Positions 46,374 to 59,570 of a stretch of 64,000 nucleotides of DNA are shown piece by piece (the first letter of the stretch is position 1; every line of letters begins with the position of its first letter). Location: assembly GCA_963965975.1 (NCBI GenBank), contig OZ014416.1, positions 3,472,001 to 3,536,000 on the forward strand, given 5' to 3'. The DNA is from Xestospongia bergquistia. Its lineage: Eukaryota; Porifera; Demospongiae; Haplosclerida; Petrosiidae. The translations under genes and the position numbers were made by a program. The notes beneath the pieces were generated by a model. That model saw nothing but the letters and a program-made list of their open reading frames with translations, ran no database searches and was not told where the DNA came from.

Positions 46374-46437
46374 CAGCTGGCACACCCAGCCATAAATTAG
46401 TTCTCAGCTGCCACACCCAGCCATAAATTTAGCTCTC
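46374..46437. repeat. Short tandem duplication CAGCTG.CACACCCAGCC
   Basis: Two copies of a unit of about 31 bp (CACACCCAGCCATAAATT) occur in the 5' part of the piggyBac element, just before the first ATG. Confidence 0.8.
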
Positions 46438-46451
46438 AGCAGTAATTAGCC

Positions 46452-48388
46452 ATGAATTACAGAGCAGAAGATATTGTTGAAATGATTGAAAACGAATGGG
46501 AAATTGGTGGTGAGGTTATTTGTGAGTATAGTGACGATGATTTTGACGTAGAAGAGGAAGAAGAGGTTGTTGTTATATAGTATAATATATAATAGTTATT
46601 ATTGTATATATAATATGTATAATAATGTGTAAGCAGTAACAATATTATTGCATTATAATTAGAAAAACAAACTAAACACTAAGTACCTTTCATTCCATTT
46701 TCTTTTACACAGAATGGACACCAACGAAAATCTGGAAAGGTAAGATCAAAAGAAAGAATTATTATAACCATGTCTACTGCTTCTGTTATTATACCAACAC
46801 TCCAAATAATTCTTTGATGCTTGTCTTTTCTAATTCTATAGTTGTGATGCTATGGAGATTGATGAACCATTTGAATTTGAGTCAGGTGAATCCTTTTTGA
46901 GTCAACTAAAACTGCCCTTACTACTGACAGGCCTACTACTGTCCTTCCCTGTACTGTTCCTTGTGAACCTACAGTTCCCCTCTCTCATACCCTACTTGGT
47001 ATCTTCCATTTACTTTTTACTCCTGCTCTAATCAATATGATTGCTGAGCAAACTAATGTATACGCTCGAGAAGTGCTATCAACTGATGCCTACGAGAGAT
47101 TTGACCAAGTAACACCGCTTGAAATTCAAGCGTATTTTGGATTCATGATTCTAATGGGAATCAATCAATTACCATGCCTTTATCATTACTGGAAATTAGA
47201 TCCAACTTACTATTACTCCCCAGTAGCAGACAGGATATCTCTGAGACGATTCTAGGAAATCTCTCGGTTTCTCCATTTCACGCAGAATGAATCCTATTCA
47301 GTTCAGCGAACAGATCCTAGCTATGATCGTCTTTGGAAAATCCGACCGGTGATAACTTCCATATCAGAGAGGTTTTTGGAGATATATAATCCTCACAGTG
47401 CCAGCTCAATTGATGAGGCCATGATCCCCTTCAATTGAAGATCCTCTCTCAAGCAATATCTTCCCAAAAAACCTACAAAGAGAGGGATAAAAGTCTGGAT
47501 GAGAGCATATGCTATAAATGGCTATGTTTCTCAATTTCAGGTGTACCTTGGCAAAGTGGGAGGCAGGTCGGAAACACATATACATGAACGGGTTGTGAAA
47601 GATCTAACCAGGAATCATGTTGGCAAACACTATACAGTGTACTGCGATAACTTTTTCACCAGTGTACAGCTCTTCAATGACCTTCTAAAGGACTCGATCT
47701 ATGCATGCGGCAGCATTTGATGAAATCGAGTAGGCTATCCTGATGAATTTAAGCCTTTTCTTAAGAAGGGACTACCAGAGAGGGGAGATTACAAGACAAT
47801 TGAAAAAGAAAATTGCATTTTCTCATTGTGGCAAGACAACAAAACAGTAAGTGTTCTCTCTACCAACTGCAGAAATGAAGAAGGCACAGTAACCAGAAAA
47901 CAAAAGGATGGCACAAGAAAAACTTTCACCTGCCCCTTGAATGTTATTGACTACAACAAGTATATGGGAGGGGTTGATTGCAATGACCAGCTACGACACT
48001 ACTACTGTGTACGACTGAAAAGCCATAAAATCTACAAATACATCTTTTGGTTTTTATTTGAACTCACTTTGGCATCCTTCACAGGTATGTACCATCAACA
48101 GGGCATGTATACCATCAATACGTTGACTTCAGGTCAGAGTTGGCAAAACAGCTAATTGGGTATTATAACGGTCGAAAAGTTAGAGGTCGCCCTTCCTCTG
48201 CTATTCATCCCTCAGTACCAACTCTACACTTCCCAATGAAGGCAGCAAAGCGAAGCAAATGCTCTCATTGCTACAGGAAGGGAAAACAATTGAAGTGGAC
48301 ACAGTGGGAATGCCAAATGTGCAAAAAAAACCTATGCCACACAGGAAAACCAGATAGTGACTGTTTCCTAGCATTTCACAATTATTAG
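46452..48388 (+). pseudogene. piggyBac transposase pseudogene (fairly young)
   Basis: It would excise and insert the element at TTAA. A first acidic frame starts at ATG 46,452 (EYSDDDFDVEEEEE). A small exon (46,713-46,739, between TTTACACAG and GTAAGA) joins 46,842 in phase and reads MDTNENLESCDAMEIDE. After a shift in a T-run (about 46,900) the main domain runs from 46,935 to about 48,125. The catalytic residues are present: SIDEAM (Asp 47,412), YCDNFF (Asp 47,646) and MGGVDCND (Asp 47,976). Stops are TAG 47,253, TGA 47,436, and TGA TGA at 47,718-47,723. After a frameshift at about 48,130 comes the Cys-rich zinc-binding tail (KCSHCYRKGK, ECQMCKKNLC). It is full-length but dead. Confidence 0.92.
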
Positions 48389-48880
48389 TATTATGTAGTC
48401 TACACACACACACACTCATAGTATCATATCCTCATGCTATTTACGTACTAAATTATGTTATACACATTTTACTCTACAAATGCACTTCAAAGCGTTTCTT
48501 TGTTCTATACAAATACAAGTAATATATGAAACTAACTTTCAATCATAAAGTAGCCCTAGAATAGAACACAATCAAACGCTGTCAGTAAACAAAGAAATGT
48601 AAACGTAGCCCTTGATCGCGAATTTTGCTACCAACTTCCCTTTATGATGACAAGATCTTGGACAACGTTTCACTATCCTTTTGACTCTTCGTAGAACACA
48701 ACATGCTAACTTTACTTCGAGCAAAGGCAAAAGCGTTCACATCACTAACCTTACATTTCTTTCCCTCTACAAACCACAGAAATAATTTGGTCACGGTGTG
48801 CGTTTGCGCATGCCAAACCACCTAGTAATAAAGATAAAATATGTAATGATAATTATTGCTGTGTCACTCACAAATATCAC
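48389..48880. other. Sequence after the piggyBac coding region
   Basis: A short CA run (48,402-48,413) is followed by sequence of unknown origin, possibly the 3' part of the piggyBac element. Repeat-array similarity resumes near 48,820-48,880. No gene was seen. Confidence 0.4.
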
Positions 48881-49815
48881 AGTTTTAGCACCTTCATTTA
48901 GTAAAGCTCATTGAATTTAAAGTCAAGCTATATATACTAACACACTTCACTGTATTTACTTACCCTTGGGCTATAGCGAGTAACATTATTGTCTTGGATT
49001 TACTGCAGAGAACACTGTCAAATGATTTGGCTGAATGGAATCTGGTTCCTTTTTCTATCTTGCTAAACAGCCCTGTAGAAATAAAGTCATGAATCTTTGG
49101 CTGCTAAAACGAAGTAACGATGAACTAAACAAAGGGCTAAAGCTCATTGAATTTAAAGTCAAGCTATATATACTAATATGCTTGACTGTATTTACTTGCC
49201 CTTGGGCTATAGCAAGGAACATTATTGTCTTGGATTTACTGCAGAGAACACTGTCAAATGACCTGGCTGAATGAAATCCAGTTCCTTCTTGTGTCTTGCT
49301 AAACAACCCTGCTAAAATAAAGTCATGACTCCATGTTTGCTAAAACAAAGTAATACTGTCTAAGATTTCTAGCACAAAATATTAAAACGTGATTACAAAT
49401 GCACTAAACTAAGGGCTAAAGCTCATTGAATTTAAACTCAAGCTATATATACTAACACACTTCACTGTATTTACTTGCCCTTGGGCTATAGTGAGGAACA
49501 TTATTGTCTTGGATTTACTGCAGAGAACACCGTCAAATGATTTGGCTGAATGGAAACTAGTTCCTTCTTCTGTTTTGGTAAACAGACCTGTAGAAATGAA
49601 GTTGTGAATGATTGGTTGCTAAAACGAAGTAATGCTGTCTAGGATTTCTGGTACAAACCTTTACAAGCTGATACTGATACCAAACAAGACACAATAGGGG
49701 TTAAAAGCCCTGCAGAAATAAAGTCGTACTCATTGGTTGCGAAAACGCTAAGATTTCTAGTACACATCGTGACAAGCTTACTGATGTTATCTTTAGTCTT
49801 ATATGAGGCTCCAAC

Positions 49816-49935
49816 TGTATAATATCCTTCAGCAACAGCTGGTACAAGAATTACATCTGCTTTTGCTCTTCCTATAATTGAAATGCCTCCTCTACGATCT
49901 CAACTGAAATACTAGGTATATCAGAACCCACCTAA
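49816..49935 (-). other. Duplicated minus-strand open island, copy 1
   Basis: On the minus strand this reads, in one frame, GRAKADVILVPAVAEGYYTV and, in another, EIVEEAFQL. The same block recurs at 54,257-54,390 (GRAKADVILVPAVAGGYYTV). It may be a piece of a host gene carried into the array. The true frame is undecided. Confidence 0.3.
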
Positions 49936-50009
49936 TAATAAAGATAAAATATTTAATGATAATTATTGCTGTGTCACTCACAAATATCACAATTTTAGCA
50001 GCTTCATTT

Positions 50010-51178
50010 AGTAAAGCTCATTGAATTTAAAGTCAAGCTATATATACTAACACATTTCACTGTATTCACTTGCCCTTAGGCTATAGCAAGGAACATTATT
50101 GTCTTGGATTTACTGCAGAGAACACCGTCAAATGTTTTGGCTGAATGGAATCCAGTTCCTTCTTCTGTCTTGCTAAACAGCCTGTAGAAATAAAGTCGTG
50201 ACTCATTGGTTGCTACTAAAGAAGTAATGCTTCTATGATTTCTAGTACAAACCTTTACAAGCTGATACTGATACCAGAGAAGACACAATGGGGGTGAAAA
50301 GACTTTTATACTGGTTATTAAAGTGTATATATTACAGAGACAAGGAAACGTGATATATGTTTTAAAATGACTTATTACAGGCTTAGTTAAGATAACAAAT
50401 GCACTAGAACTAAGGAGTAAAGCTCATTGAATTTAAAGTCAAGCTAGATATATTAACACAAATGAATTGATACACTGACTGTATTTACTTGCCCATGGGC
50501 TGTAGCGAGGAACATTATTGTCTTGGATTTACTGCAGAGACCACTGTCAAATGATTTGGCTGAATGGAATCTGGTTCCTTCTTCTATCTTGCTAAACAGC
50601 CCTGTAGAAATAAAGTCATGAATCTTTGGTGGCTAAAACGAAGTAAAGATGCACTAAACTAAAGGCTAAAGCTCATTGAATTTAAAGTCAAGCTATATAT
50701 ACTAACACACTTGACTGTATTTACTTGCCCTTGGGCTATAGCGAGGAACATTATTGCTAAAATGAAGTAATGCAGTCTAAGATTTCTAGTATAACCATTA
50801 CAAACACATTCACATATGATATCGGACAATACTCAAGACTCAATAAATCTCTACAATATGCACATTTTATAATATAAAGTGCATAGATAACTTATGGGAC
50901 AGGAAGTCTACACATGATAATCATATTCACAAGTATACACAATACAATAACCAACCAATAATACAGCACAAGCTGATACTGACACAAACGTAGAGACAGT
51001 GAGGGTAAACAGCCCTGCAGAAATAAAGTTGTGACAAAACATTACAAGCTAATACTGATACAAAAGTAGACACAATAGGTTTAAAAGGGCTTGTACTAAA
51101 TAAAAACACTTGACTAACTACTCATATAATGGTAGACATAATGGGGCTAAATAGGCTTGTAGTGATAAAACAATTGAC
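50010..51178. repeat. Long segmental duplication, copy 1
   Basis: This matches about 55,965-57,124 at an offset of about 5,950 bp with few differences; the 183 bases at 50,927-51,109 and 56,881-57,063 translate identically. The match breaks abruptly at about 51,178/57,124, where the second copy joins a cassette. Confidence 0.85.
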
Positions 51179-51809
51179 TAATATTATTCAGACTTCCTAC
51201 ATTGTACTAAATATACTGGTTACTAAAGTTTATATATTAGAGAAAAGGAATAGTCAGATATGTTTCCAAATGACTTATCAGATGCACTAAAACTAAGGGC
51301 TAAAACTGACTCAATTTCTTTTGTTCTAGCGAGTAACATCATCGTCTAAGATTTATTGCAGACAAGACTGTCAAATCACTTGGCTGCATGTAATACAGTT
51401 CCTTCTTCTGTCTTGCTCCACAGCTCTGCAGACGTAAAGTCCTGACAGATTGGTTGCTAAAATGAAGTAATGCTGTCTAAGATTTTTAGTACAAACCTTT
51501 ACAAGCTGATACTGATACCAAAGCAGACACAATCAGGGTAAAAAGCCTTTTAAAAACACTTGAATATTATTATTGAGACTTGCTACATTGACTGGCAGTA
51601 CTTGTTACTACTGTTTTTTCCTTCTGTTCTAGCAAGGAATTTCATTGTCTCGGATTTACTGCAGAGAACACTGTCAAATACTTGCCTGTTGGAATCCAGT
51701 TCCTTCTTTTGTCTTGTTAAACAGCCCTGCAGAAGTAAAGTCCTGACACATTGATTGCTAAAATGAAGTAATGCAGTCTATGATTTCTAGTACAAACCAC
51801 TGTACTTTA

Positions 51810-52394
51810 GATTATTGGTAATAGCTACTTGTAGTAACTTTTCTGCTGCTCTATTATATGCTATAAATTAGCTAGGAAAGCCAAATCTATCTTTTAAAAA
51901 AGAGCATATCTTTTCTATTGTAGCTATACATAATGGAAAAGATGTCTTCGTGTCGTTACCAACTGGTTTTGGAAAGAGTTTGTGTTTCAAAATCCTCCCT
52001 TTCATGATGGATTACAAGCTAGGTTATGAACCAACTGCTTGAATTCCTCTAGGTCTACAACAGATTTCATAAAAATATATGAAGAGAGACTATCATATCA
52101 TGTCCAGAAACAATAACATCAAGTAAAGCAGTTATTCACGAACCCCAATTATTTCACATTCCAACAGCACTGAACAAATTTGTTGCTCTTTCGGCTTCCA
52201 CTAAATAAATCTCTGCATTACTGACAAACTCGTGCTTAAACTCGTGTAGTGAAAAAAACGTCATCAATATAAACCCGACCCATCAATTCGTCATTTAATT
52301 TAAAATGTGTCATTATGATGTCAATAATTATGTGCATGCGCAAGCAGTAATGACCAGGCTCTTTTCTACCGCGAAAGTCTGGGTACGAGGCTAG
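51810..52394 (+). mobile_element. hAT-like element, copy 3, with RecQ-like segment
   Basis: The right end (CTGGGTACGAGGCTAG at 52,394, followed by TACTAAAT) and about 230 bp inward match copies 1 and 2 in reverse. Further left, TTTTCTGCTGCTCTATTATAT to GGAAAAGATGTCTTCGTGTC also matches copy 1. Between them copy 3 holds about 190 extra bases. The left terminal repeat is missing, so it is truncated there. Confidence 0.7.
51872..52042 (+). pseudogene. RecQ-like helicase fragment (Walker A region)
   Basis: The frame reads LGKPNLSFKKEHIFSIVAIH, then NGKDVFVSLPTGFGKSLCFK, then ILPFMMDYKLGYEPTA and a TGA at 52,040. GKDVFVSLPTGFGKS is motif I (Walker A, nucleotide binding) of superfamily 2 RecQ-type helicases, preceded by a motif-0-like KKEHIFSIVAI. 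Full RecQ helicases unwind DNA and need further motifs (DEVH and others) that are absent. The fragment lies inside a hAT-like element, so it was probably captured or inherited from a longer element. Confidence 0.72.
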
Positions 52395-54256
52395 TACTAA
52401 ATAAAAACATTCGACTAATTTTATTGAGACTTGCTACATTGTACAAAATATATTGGTTACTAAAGTCTTTATATTACAGAGAAAAGGACTAGTGAGATAT
52501 TATATTTCAAAAAGACTTACAATAGGCTTAGTTAAGATAACAAATGCACTAAAACTAAGGACTAAAGCTCACTGAATTTAAAAGTCATGCTACATATACT
52601 ACAGCACATGGAGTACTGCTTCTCTGACTGTATTTGTTACTACTATCTTTCCATTTCTAGTACAAACCTTTTCAAGCTGATACTGATACCAAAGCAGACA
52701 CAATGGGGGTAAAAAGCCTTTTAAAAACACTTGATTAATATTATTCAGACTTCCTACATTGTACTAAATATACTGGTTATAGGTGCGATATTACATTATA
52801 AAATGACATATTACAGGTTTAGTTAAGATAACAAATGCACTAAAACTAAGGGCTAAAGCTCATTGAATTTAAAGTCAAGCTAGATATACTAATGCACAAT
52901 GGAACAATGACACAATGGGAGTAAAAAGCCTTTCAAAAACACTTTACTAATATTATTCAGATTTCCTACATTGCACTTAATATACTGGTTACTAAAGTAT
53001 ATATTAGAGAGAAAAGAAACAGTCAGATATGTTTTCAAATGACAGGCTTAGTTTTTGTGTGTCTGACTGAATTTGAAACTCAAGCTACATATACTAACTC
53101 ACATGGAGTACTACTTACGTGAACGTATTTGTTACTACTGTCTTTCCCTTTCGTTGTAGCGTTTACTACACAGGAGACAGTCAAATGACTTGGCTGCATG
53201 GAATCCAGTTCCTTCTTCTGTCTTGCTAAACAGCCCTGCAGAAGTAATGTCCTGACCCATTTGCTACTAAAGAAGTAATGCTGTCTAAGATTTCTAGTAC
53301 AAACCTTTACAAGCTGATACTGAAACCAAAGAAGACACAATGGGGGTAAAAAGCCTTTTATACTGGTTATTAAGTGTATATATTACAGAGACAAGGAAAC
53401 GTGACATATGTTTTAAAATGACTTATTACAGGCTTAGTTAAGATAACAAATGCACTAAAACTAAGGACTAAAGCTCATTGAATTTAAAGTCAAGCTAGAT
53501 ATACTAACACAAATGAACTATTGATACACTGACTGTATTTATTTCCTAATGGGCTGTAGCGAGGAACATTAGTGTCTCGGATTTACTGCAGAGAACACTG
53601 TCAAATGATTTGGCTGGATGGAATCTGGTTCCTTCTTCTATCTTGCAAAACAGCCCTGTAGAAAGAAAGTCATGAATCTTTGGTTGCTAAAACGAAGTAA
53701 CGATGCGCTGAACTAAGGGCTAAAGCTCATTGAATTTGAATTTAAAGTCAAGCTATATATACTAACACACTTGACTGTATTTACTTGCCCTTGGGCTATA
53801 GCAAGGAACATTATTGTCTTGGATTTACTGCAGAGAACACTGTCAAGTGACTTGGCTGAATGGAATCTAGTTCCTTCTTCTGTTTTGCTAAACAGCCCTG
53901 TGGAAATAAAGTTGTGAATGATTCGTTGCTAAAATAAAGTAATGCTGTTTAAGATTTCTTGTACAAACATTTACAAGCTGATACTAATACCAAAGAAGAC
54001 ACGATGGGGGTAAAAATCTTTTAAAAACACTTGACTAATATTATTCAGACTTGCTACATTGTACTAAATATACTGGTTATTAAAGTGTATATATTACAGA
54101 GACAAGGATAGGTGAGATATATATTTTAAAATGACTTATTACAGGCTTAGTTAAGATAACAAATGCACTAAACTAAGGGCTAAAGCTCATTAAATTTAAA
54201 GTCAACCTATATATACTAACACCCTTGACTGTATTTACTTGCCCTTGGGCTATAGC

Positions 54257-54390
54257 GAGGCTCCAACTGTATAATATCCTCCAGCAACAGCTGGTACAAG
54301 AATTACATCTGCTTTTGCTCTTCCAGTAATTGAAATGCCTCCTCTACGATCTCAACTGAAATACCAGGTATATCAAAACCCACCTAATAA
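54257..54390 (-). other. Duplicated minus-strand open island, copy 2
   Basis: Same block as 49,816-49,935, with changes G/E and T/I in the GRAKADVILVPAVA frame. Confidence 0.3.
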
Positions 54391-55964
54391 TAAAGAATAT
54401 TTAATGATAATTATTGCTGTGTCACTCACAAATATCACAGTTTTAGCACCTTCATTTAGTAAAGCTCATTGAATTTAAAGTCAAGCTATACATACTAACA
54501 CACTTCACTGTATTTACTTGCCCTTGGGCTATAGCGAGTAACATTTTTGTTTTGGATTTACTGCAGAGAACACTGTCAAATGATTTGGCTGAATGGAATC
54601 TAGTTCCTTCTTCTATTTTGCTAAACAGCCCTGTAGAAATAAAGTCATGAAACTTTGGCTGCTAAAACGAAGTAACGATGAACTAAACTAAGGGCTAAAG
54701 CTCATTGAATTTAAAGTCAAGCTATATATACTAACACACTTCACAGTACTTACTTGCCCTTTGGCTATAGCGAGAAACATTATTGTCTTGGATTTACTGC
54801 GGAGAACACCGTCAAATGTTTTGGCTTAATGGAATCCAGTTCCTTCTTCTGTCTTGCTAAACAACCCTGCAGAAATAAAGTTATGACCCATTGGTTGCTA
54901 AAACAAAGTAATACTGTCTAAGATTTCTAGCACAAACTATTACAACGTGACACCACAAATGCAATAAACTAAGGGCTAAAGCTCCTTGAATTTAAAGTCA
55001 AGCTATATATACTAACACACTTCACTGTATTTACTTGCCCTTAGGCTATAGCGAGGAACATTATTGTCTTGGATTTACTGCAGAGAACACTGTCAAATGA
55101 TTTGGCTAAATGGAATCTGGTTTCTTCTTCTATCTTGCTAAACAGCCCTGTAGAAATAAAGTCATGAATCTTTGGTTGCTAAAACGAAGTAACGATGCAC
55201 TAACACACTTGACTGTATTTACTTGCCCTTGGGCTATAGCGAGGAACATTATTGTCTTGGATTTACTGCAGAGAACACTGTAAAATGACCTGGCTGAATG
55301 GAATCCAGTTCCTTCTTCTGTCTTGCTAAACAACCCTGCAGAAATAAAGTCATGACTCCATGGTTTGTAAAATGAAGTAATACTGTCTAAGATTTCTGCC
55401 ACAAAATATTACAACGGAATACTACAAATGCACTAAACAAAGGGCTAAAGCTCATTGAATTTAAACTCAAGCTATATATACTAACACACTTGACTGTATT
55501 TACTTGCCCATGGGCTATAGCGAGGGACATTATTGTCTTGGATTTACTGCAGAGAACACTGTCAAATGATTTGGCTGAATGCATCTGGTTCCTTCCTCTG
55601 TCTTGCTAAACAGCCCTGTAGAAATAAAACAGTGAATGATTGGGTGCCAAAAAGAAGTTATGCTGTCTAACATTTCTAGTACAAACCATTGCAAGCTGAT
55701 ACTACAAATCCACTAAACTTAGGGCTAAAATTCATTGAATTTAAACTCAAGCTATATATACTAACACTCTTCACTGTATTTACTTGCCCTTGCGTTATAG
55801 TGAGGAACATTATTGTCTTGGATTTACTGCAGAGAACACTGTCAAATGATTTGGCTGAATGGAATCTGGTTCCTTCTTCTATCTTGCTAAACAGCCCTGT
55901 AGAAATAAAGTCATGAATCTTTAGTTGCTAAAACGAAGTAACGATGCACTAAACTAAAGGCTAA

Positions 55965-57124
55965 AGCTCATTTATTTAAAGTCAAGCTATATATACTAAT
56001 ACACTTCACTGTATTTACTTCCCCTTAGGCTATAGCGAGAAACATTATTGTCTTGCATTTACTGCAGAGAACACAGTCAAATGTTTTGGCTGAATGGAAT
56101 CCAGTTCCTTCTTCTGTCTTGCTAAACAGCCCTGTAGAAACAAAGTCGTGACTCATTGGTTGCTACTGAAGACGTAATGCTGTATGAGATTTCTAGTACA
56201 AACCTTTACAAGCTGATACTGTTACGAAAGAAGACACAATGGGGGTAAAAACCCTTTTATACTGGTTATTAAAGTGTATATATTACAGAGACAAGGAAAC
56301 GTGACATATGTTTTAAAATGACTTATTACAGGCGTAGTTAAGATAACAAATGCACTAAACTAAGGACTAAAGCTCATTGAATTTAATGTCAAGCTAGATA
56401 TACTAACACAAATGAAGTATTGATACACTGACTGTATTTATTTGCCCATGGGCTGTAGCGAGGAACATTAGTGTCTTGGATTTACTGCAGAGACCACTGT
56501 CAAATGATTTGGCTGAATGGAATCTGGTTCCTTCTTCTATCTTGCTAAACAGCTCTGTAGAAAGAAAGTCATGAATCTTTGGTGGCTAAAACGAAGTAAA
56601 GATGCACTAAACTAAAGGCTAAAGCTCATTGAATTTAAAGTCAAGCTATATATACTAACACACTTGACTGTATTTACTTGCCCTTGGGCTATAGCGAGGA
56701 ACATTATTGCTAAAATGAAGTAATGCAGTCTAAGATTTCTAGTATAACCATTACAAACACATTCACATATGATATCGGACAATACTCAAAACTCAATAAA
56801 ATCTCTACAATATGCACATTTTATAATATAAAGTGCATAGATAACTTATGGGACAGGAAGTCTACACATGATAATCATATTCACAAGTATACACAATACA
56901 ATAACCAACCAATAATACAGCACAAGCTGATACTGACACAAACGTAGAGACAGTGAGGGTAAACAGCCCTGCAGAAATAAAGTTGTGACAAAACATTACA
57001 AGCTAATACTGATACAAAAGTAGACACAATAGGTTTAAAAGGGCTTGTACTAAATAAAAACACTTGACTAACTACTCATATAATGGTAGACATAATGGGG
57101 CTAAATAGGCTTGTAGTGATAAAT
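55965..57124. repeat. Long segmental duplication, copy 2
   Basis: Partner of 50,010-51,178. A third, shorter relative lies at about 60,060-60,420. Confidence 0.85.
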
Positions 57125-59189
57125 GACTTGGCTGAATGGAATCCTGTTCCTTCTTCTGTCTTGCTAAACAACCCTGCAGAAATAAAGTCATGACTCATTG
57201 CTTGCTAAAACAAAGTAATACTGTCTAAGATTTCTAGCACAAATTATTACAACGTGATACTAGAAATGCACTAAACTAAGGGCTAAAGCTCATTGAATTT
57301 AAACTCAAGCTATATACACTAACACACTTGACTGCATTTACTTGCCCATGGGCTATAGCGAGGAACATTATTGTCTTGGATTTACTGCAGAGAAGAATGG
57401 CAAATGATTTGGCTGAATGGAATCTAGTTCCTTTTAAAAACACTTGACTAGTATTATTCAGACTTGCTACATTGTACTAAATATACCGGTTATTAAAGTG
57501 TATATATTACAGAGACAAGAAAAGGTGATATAGTGTTTTAAAATGACTTATTACAGGCTTAGTTAAGATAACAACTGCACTAAAACAAAGGGCTAAAGCT
57601 CATTGAATTTAAAGTCAAGGTAAATATACTAACACAAATGAAGTATTGATACACTGACTATATTTATTTGCCCACGGTCTGTAGCAAGGAACATTAGTGT
57701 CTCGGATTTACTGCAGAGAACACTGTCAAATGACTTGGCTGAATGGAATCCAGTTCCTTCTTCTGTCTTGCTAAACAACCCTGCAGAAATAAAGTTATGA
57801 CTCATTGGTTGCTAAAACGAAGTAATACTGTCTAAGATTTTTAGCACAAACTATTACAACGTGATACTACAAATGCAATAAACTAAGGGCTAAAGCTCAT
57901 TGAATTTAAAGTCAACCTACATATACTAACACACTTGACTGTATTTACTTGCCCTTGGGCTAGAGCAAGGAACATTGTCTTGGATTTATTGCAGAGAACA
58001 CTGTCAAATGATTTGGCTGAATCGAATCTGGTTTCTTCTTCTATCTTGCTAAACAGCCCTGTAGAAATAAAGTTATGAATCTTAGGTTGCTAAAACGAAG
58101 TAACAATGCACTAAACTAAGGGCTAAAGCTCATTTATTTAAAGTCAAGCTATATATACTAATACACTTTACAGTATTTACTTGCCCTTAGGCTATAGTGA
58201 AAAACATTATTGTCTTGGATTCACTGCAGAGAACACCGTCAAATGTTTTTGCTGAATGGAATCCAGTTTCTTCTTCTGTCTTGCTAAACAACCCTGCAGA
58301 AATAAAGTTATGACTCATTGGTTGCTAAAACAAAGTAATACTGTCTAAGATTTCTAGCACAAACTATTACAACGTGATACTACAAATGCAATAAACTAAA
58401 GGCTAAAGCTCATTAAATTTAAACTCAAGCTATATATATAACACACTTCACTGTATTTACTTGCCCTTGGGCTATAGCGAGGAACATTATTGTCTTGGAT
58501 TTACTACAGAGAACACTGTCAAATGATTTGGCTGAATGGAATCTGGTTCCTTCTTCTATCTTGCTAAAAGCCCTGTAGAAATAAAGTCATGAATCTTTGG
58601 TTGCTAAAACAAAGTAATGCTGTCTAAGATTTCTAGTACAAACCTTTACAAGCTGATACTGATACAAAAGCAGACACAATGGGGGTAAAAAGCCTTTTAA
58701 AAACACTTGACTAATATTATTCAGACTTGCTACATTGTACTAAATGTACTGGTTATCAAAGTGTATATATTACACAGACAAGGAAAGGTGAGATATATAT
58801 TTTAAAATGACTTATTACAGGCTTAGTTAGAGATAACAAATGCACTAAAACTAAGGGCTAAAGCTCATTGAATTTAAAGTCAAGCTAGATATACTAACAC
58901 AAACGAAGTATTGATACTCTGACTGTATTTATTGGCCCATAGGCTGTAGCAAGAAAAATTAGTGTCTTGGATTTACTGCAGAGAACACTGTCAAATGACT
59001 TCCCAGCATGGAATACAGTTCCTTCTTCAGTCTTGCTCCACAGCCCTGCAGAAGTAAAGTCCTCACACATTGATTGCTAAAATGAAATAAACCAATGCAG
59101 TCTAAGATTTCTAGTAGAAACCATTACAAGCTGATACTGATACAAAAGTAGACACAATAAGTTTAAAGTCAAGCTAGATATACTAACGC

Positions 59190-59450
59190 ACATGAAGTAT
59201 TGACACTTGACTGTATTTATTTATTTACCCTTGGGCTGTACCGAGGAACATTATTGTCTCGGATTTATTGCAGAGAACACTGTCAAATGATTTGGCTGAA
59301 TGAAATCCAGTTCCTTCTTCTGTCTTGCTAAATAAAGTCATGATTCATTGCTTGCTAAAACGAAGTAATGCTGTCTAGCACAAACTATTACAAGCTGATA
59401 CTACAAAAGCACTAAACTAAGGGCTAAAGCTCATTGAATTTAAAGTCAAG
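59190..59450. repeat. Segment repeated again at the window's right end
   Basis: Matches about 63,735-63,990 almost exactly, including the deletion variant CTTGCTAAATAAAGTCATGATT. The offset is about 4.54 kb, indicating a large block duplication in the array. Confidence 0.8.
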
Positions 59451-59570
59451 GTAGATAAGACTAAAGCTTATTGAATTTTAAGTCAAGGTAGATAGGGCTA
59501 AAGCTCATTGAATTTAAAGTCAAGGTAGATAGGGCTAAAGCTCATTGAATTTAAAGTGAAGGTAAATATA
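59420..59570. repeat. Four short tandem units of about 37 bp
   Basis: GGGCTAAAGCTCATTGAATT followed by TAAAGTCAAGGTAGATA is repeated four times (starts near 59,420, 59,458, 59,496 and 59,533). A start of the same pattern is visible at 63,958-64,000. Confidence 0.88.

Larger units (their letters stand above)
46132..48388 (+). mobile_element. piggyBac element (younger copy)
   Basis: TTAA at 46,128-46,131 is followed by CCCTTTACCGACC, the expected target site and CCC start of a piggyBac end. Two sub-terminal repeats and the transposase pseudogene follow. The right terminal repeat was not identified, so the true right end is open; 48,388 is the end of coding sequence. Confidence 0.75.

Noticed and set aside
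50927..51109. 60-codon minus-strand frame, identical at 56,881-57,063
   Set aside because: Identity is explained by recent segmental duplication; Cys/Leu-rich with no domain and antisense to the cassettes.
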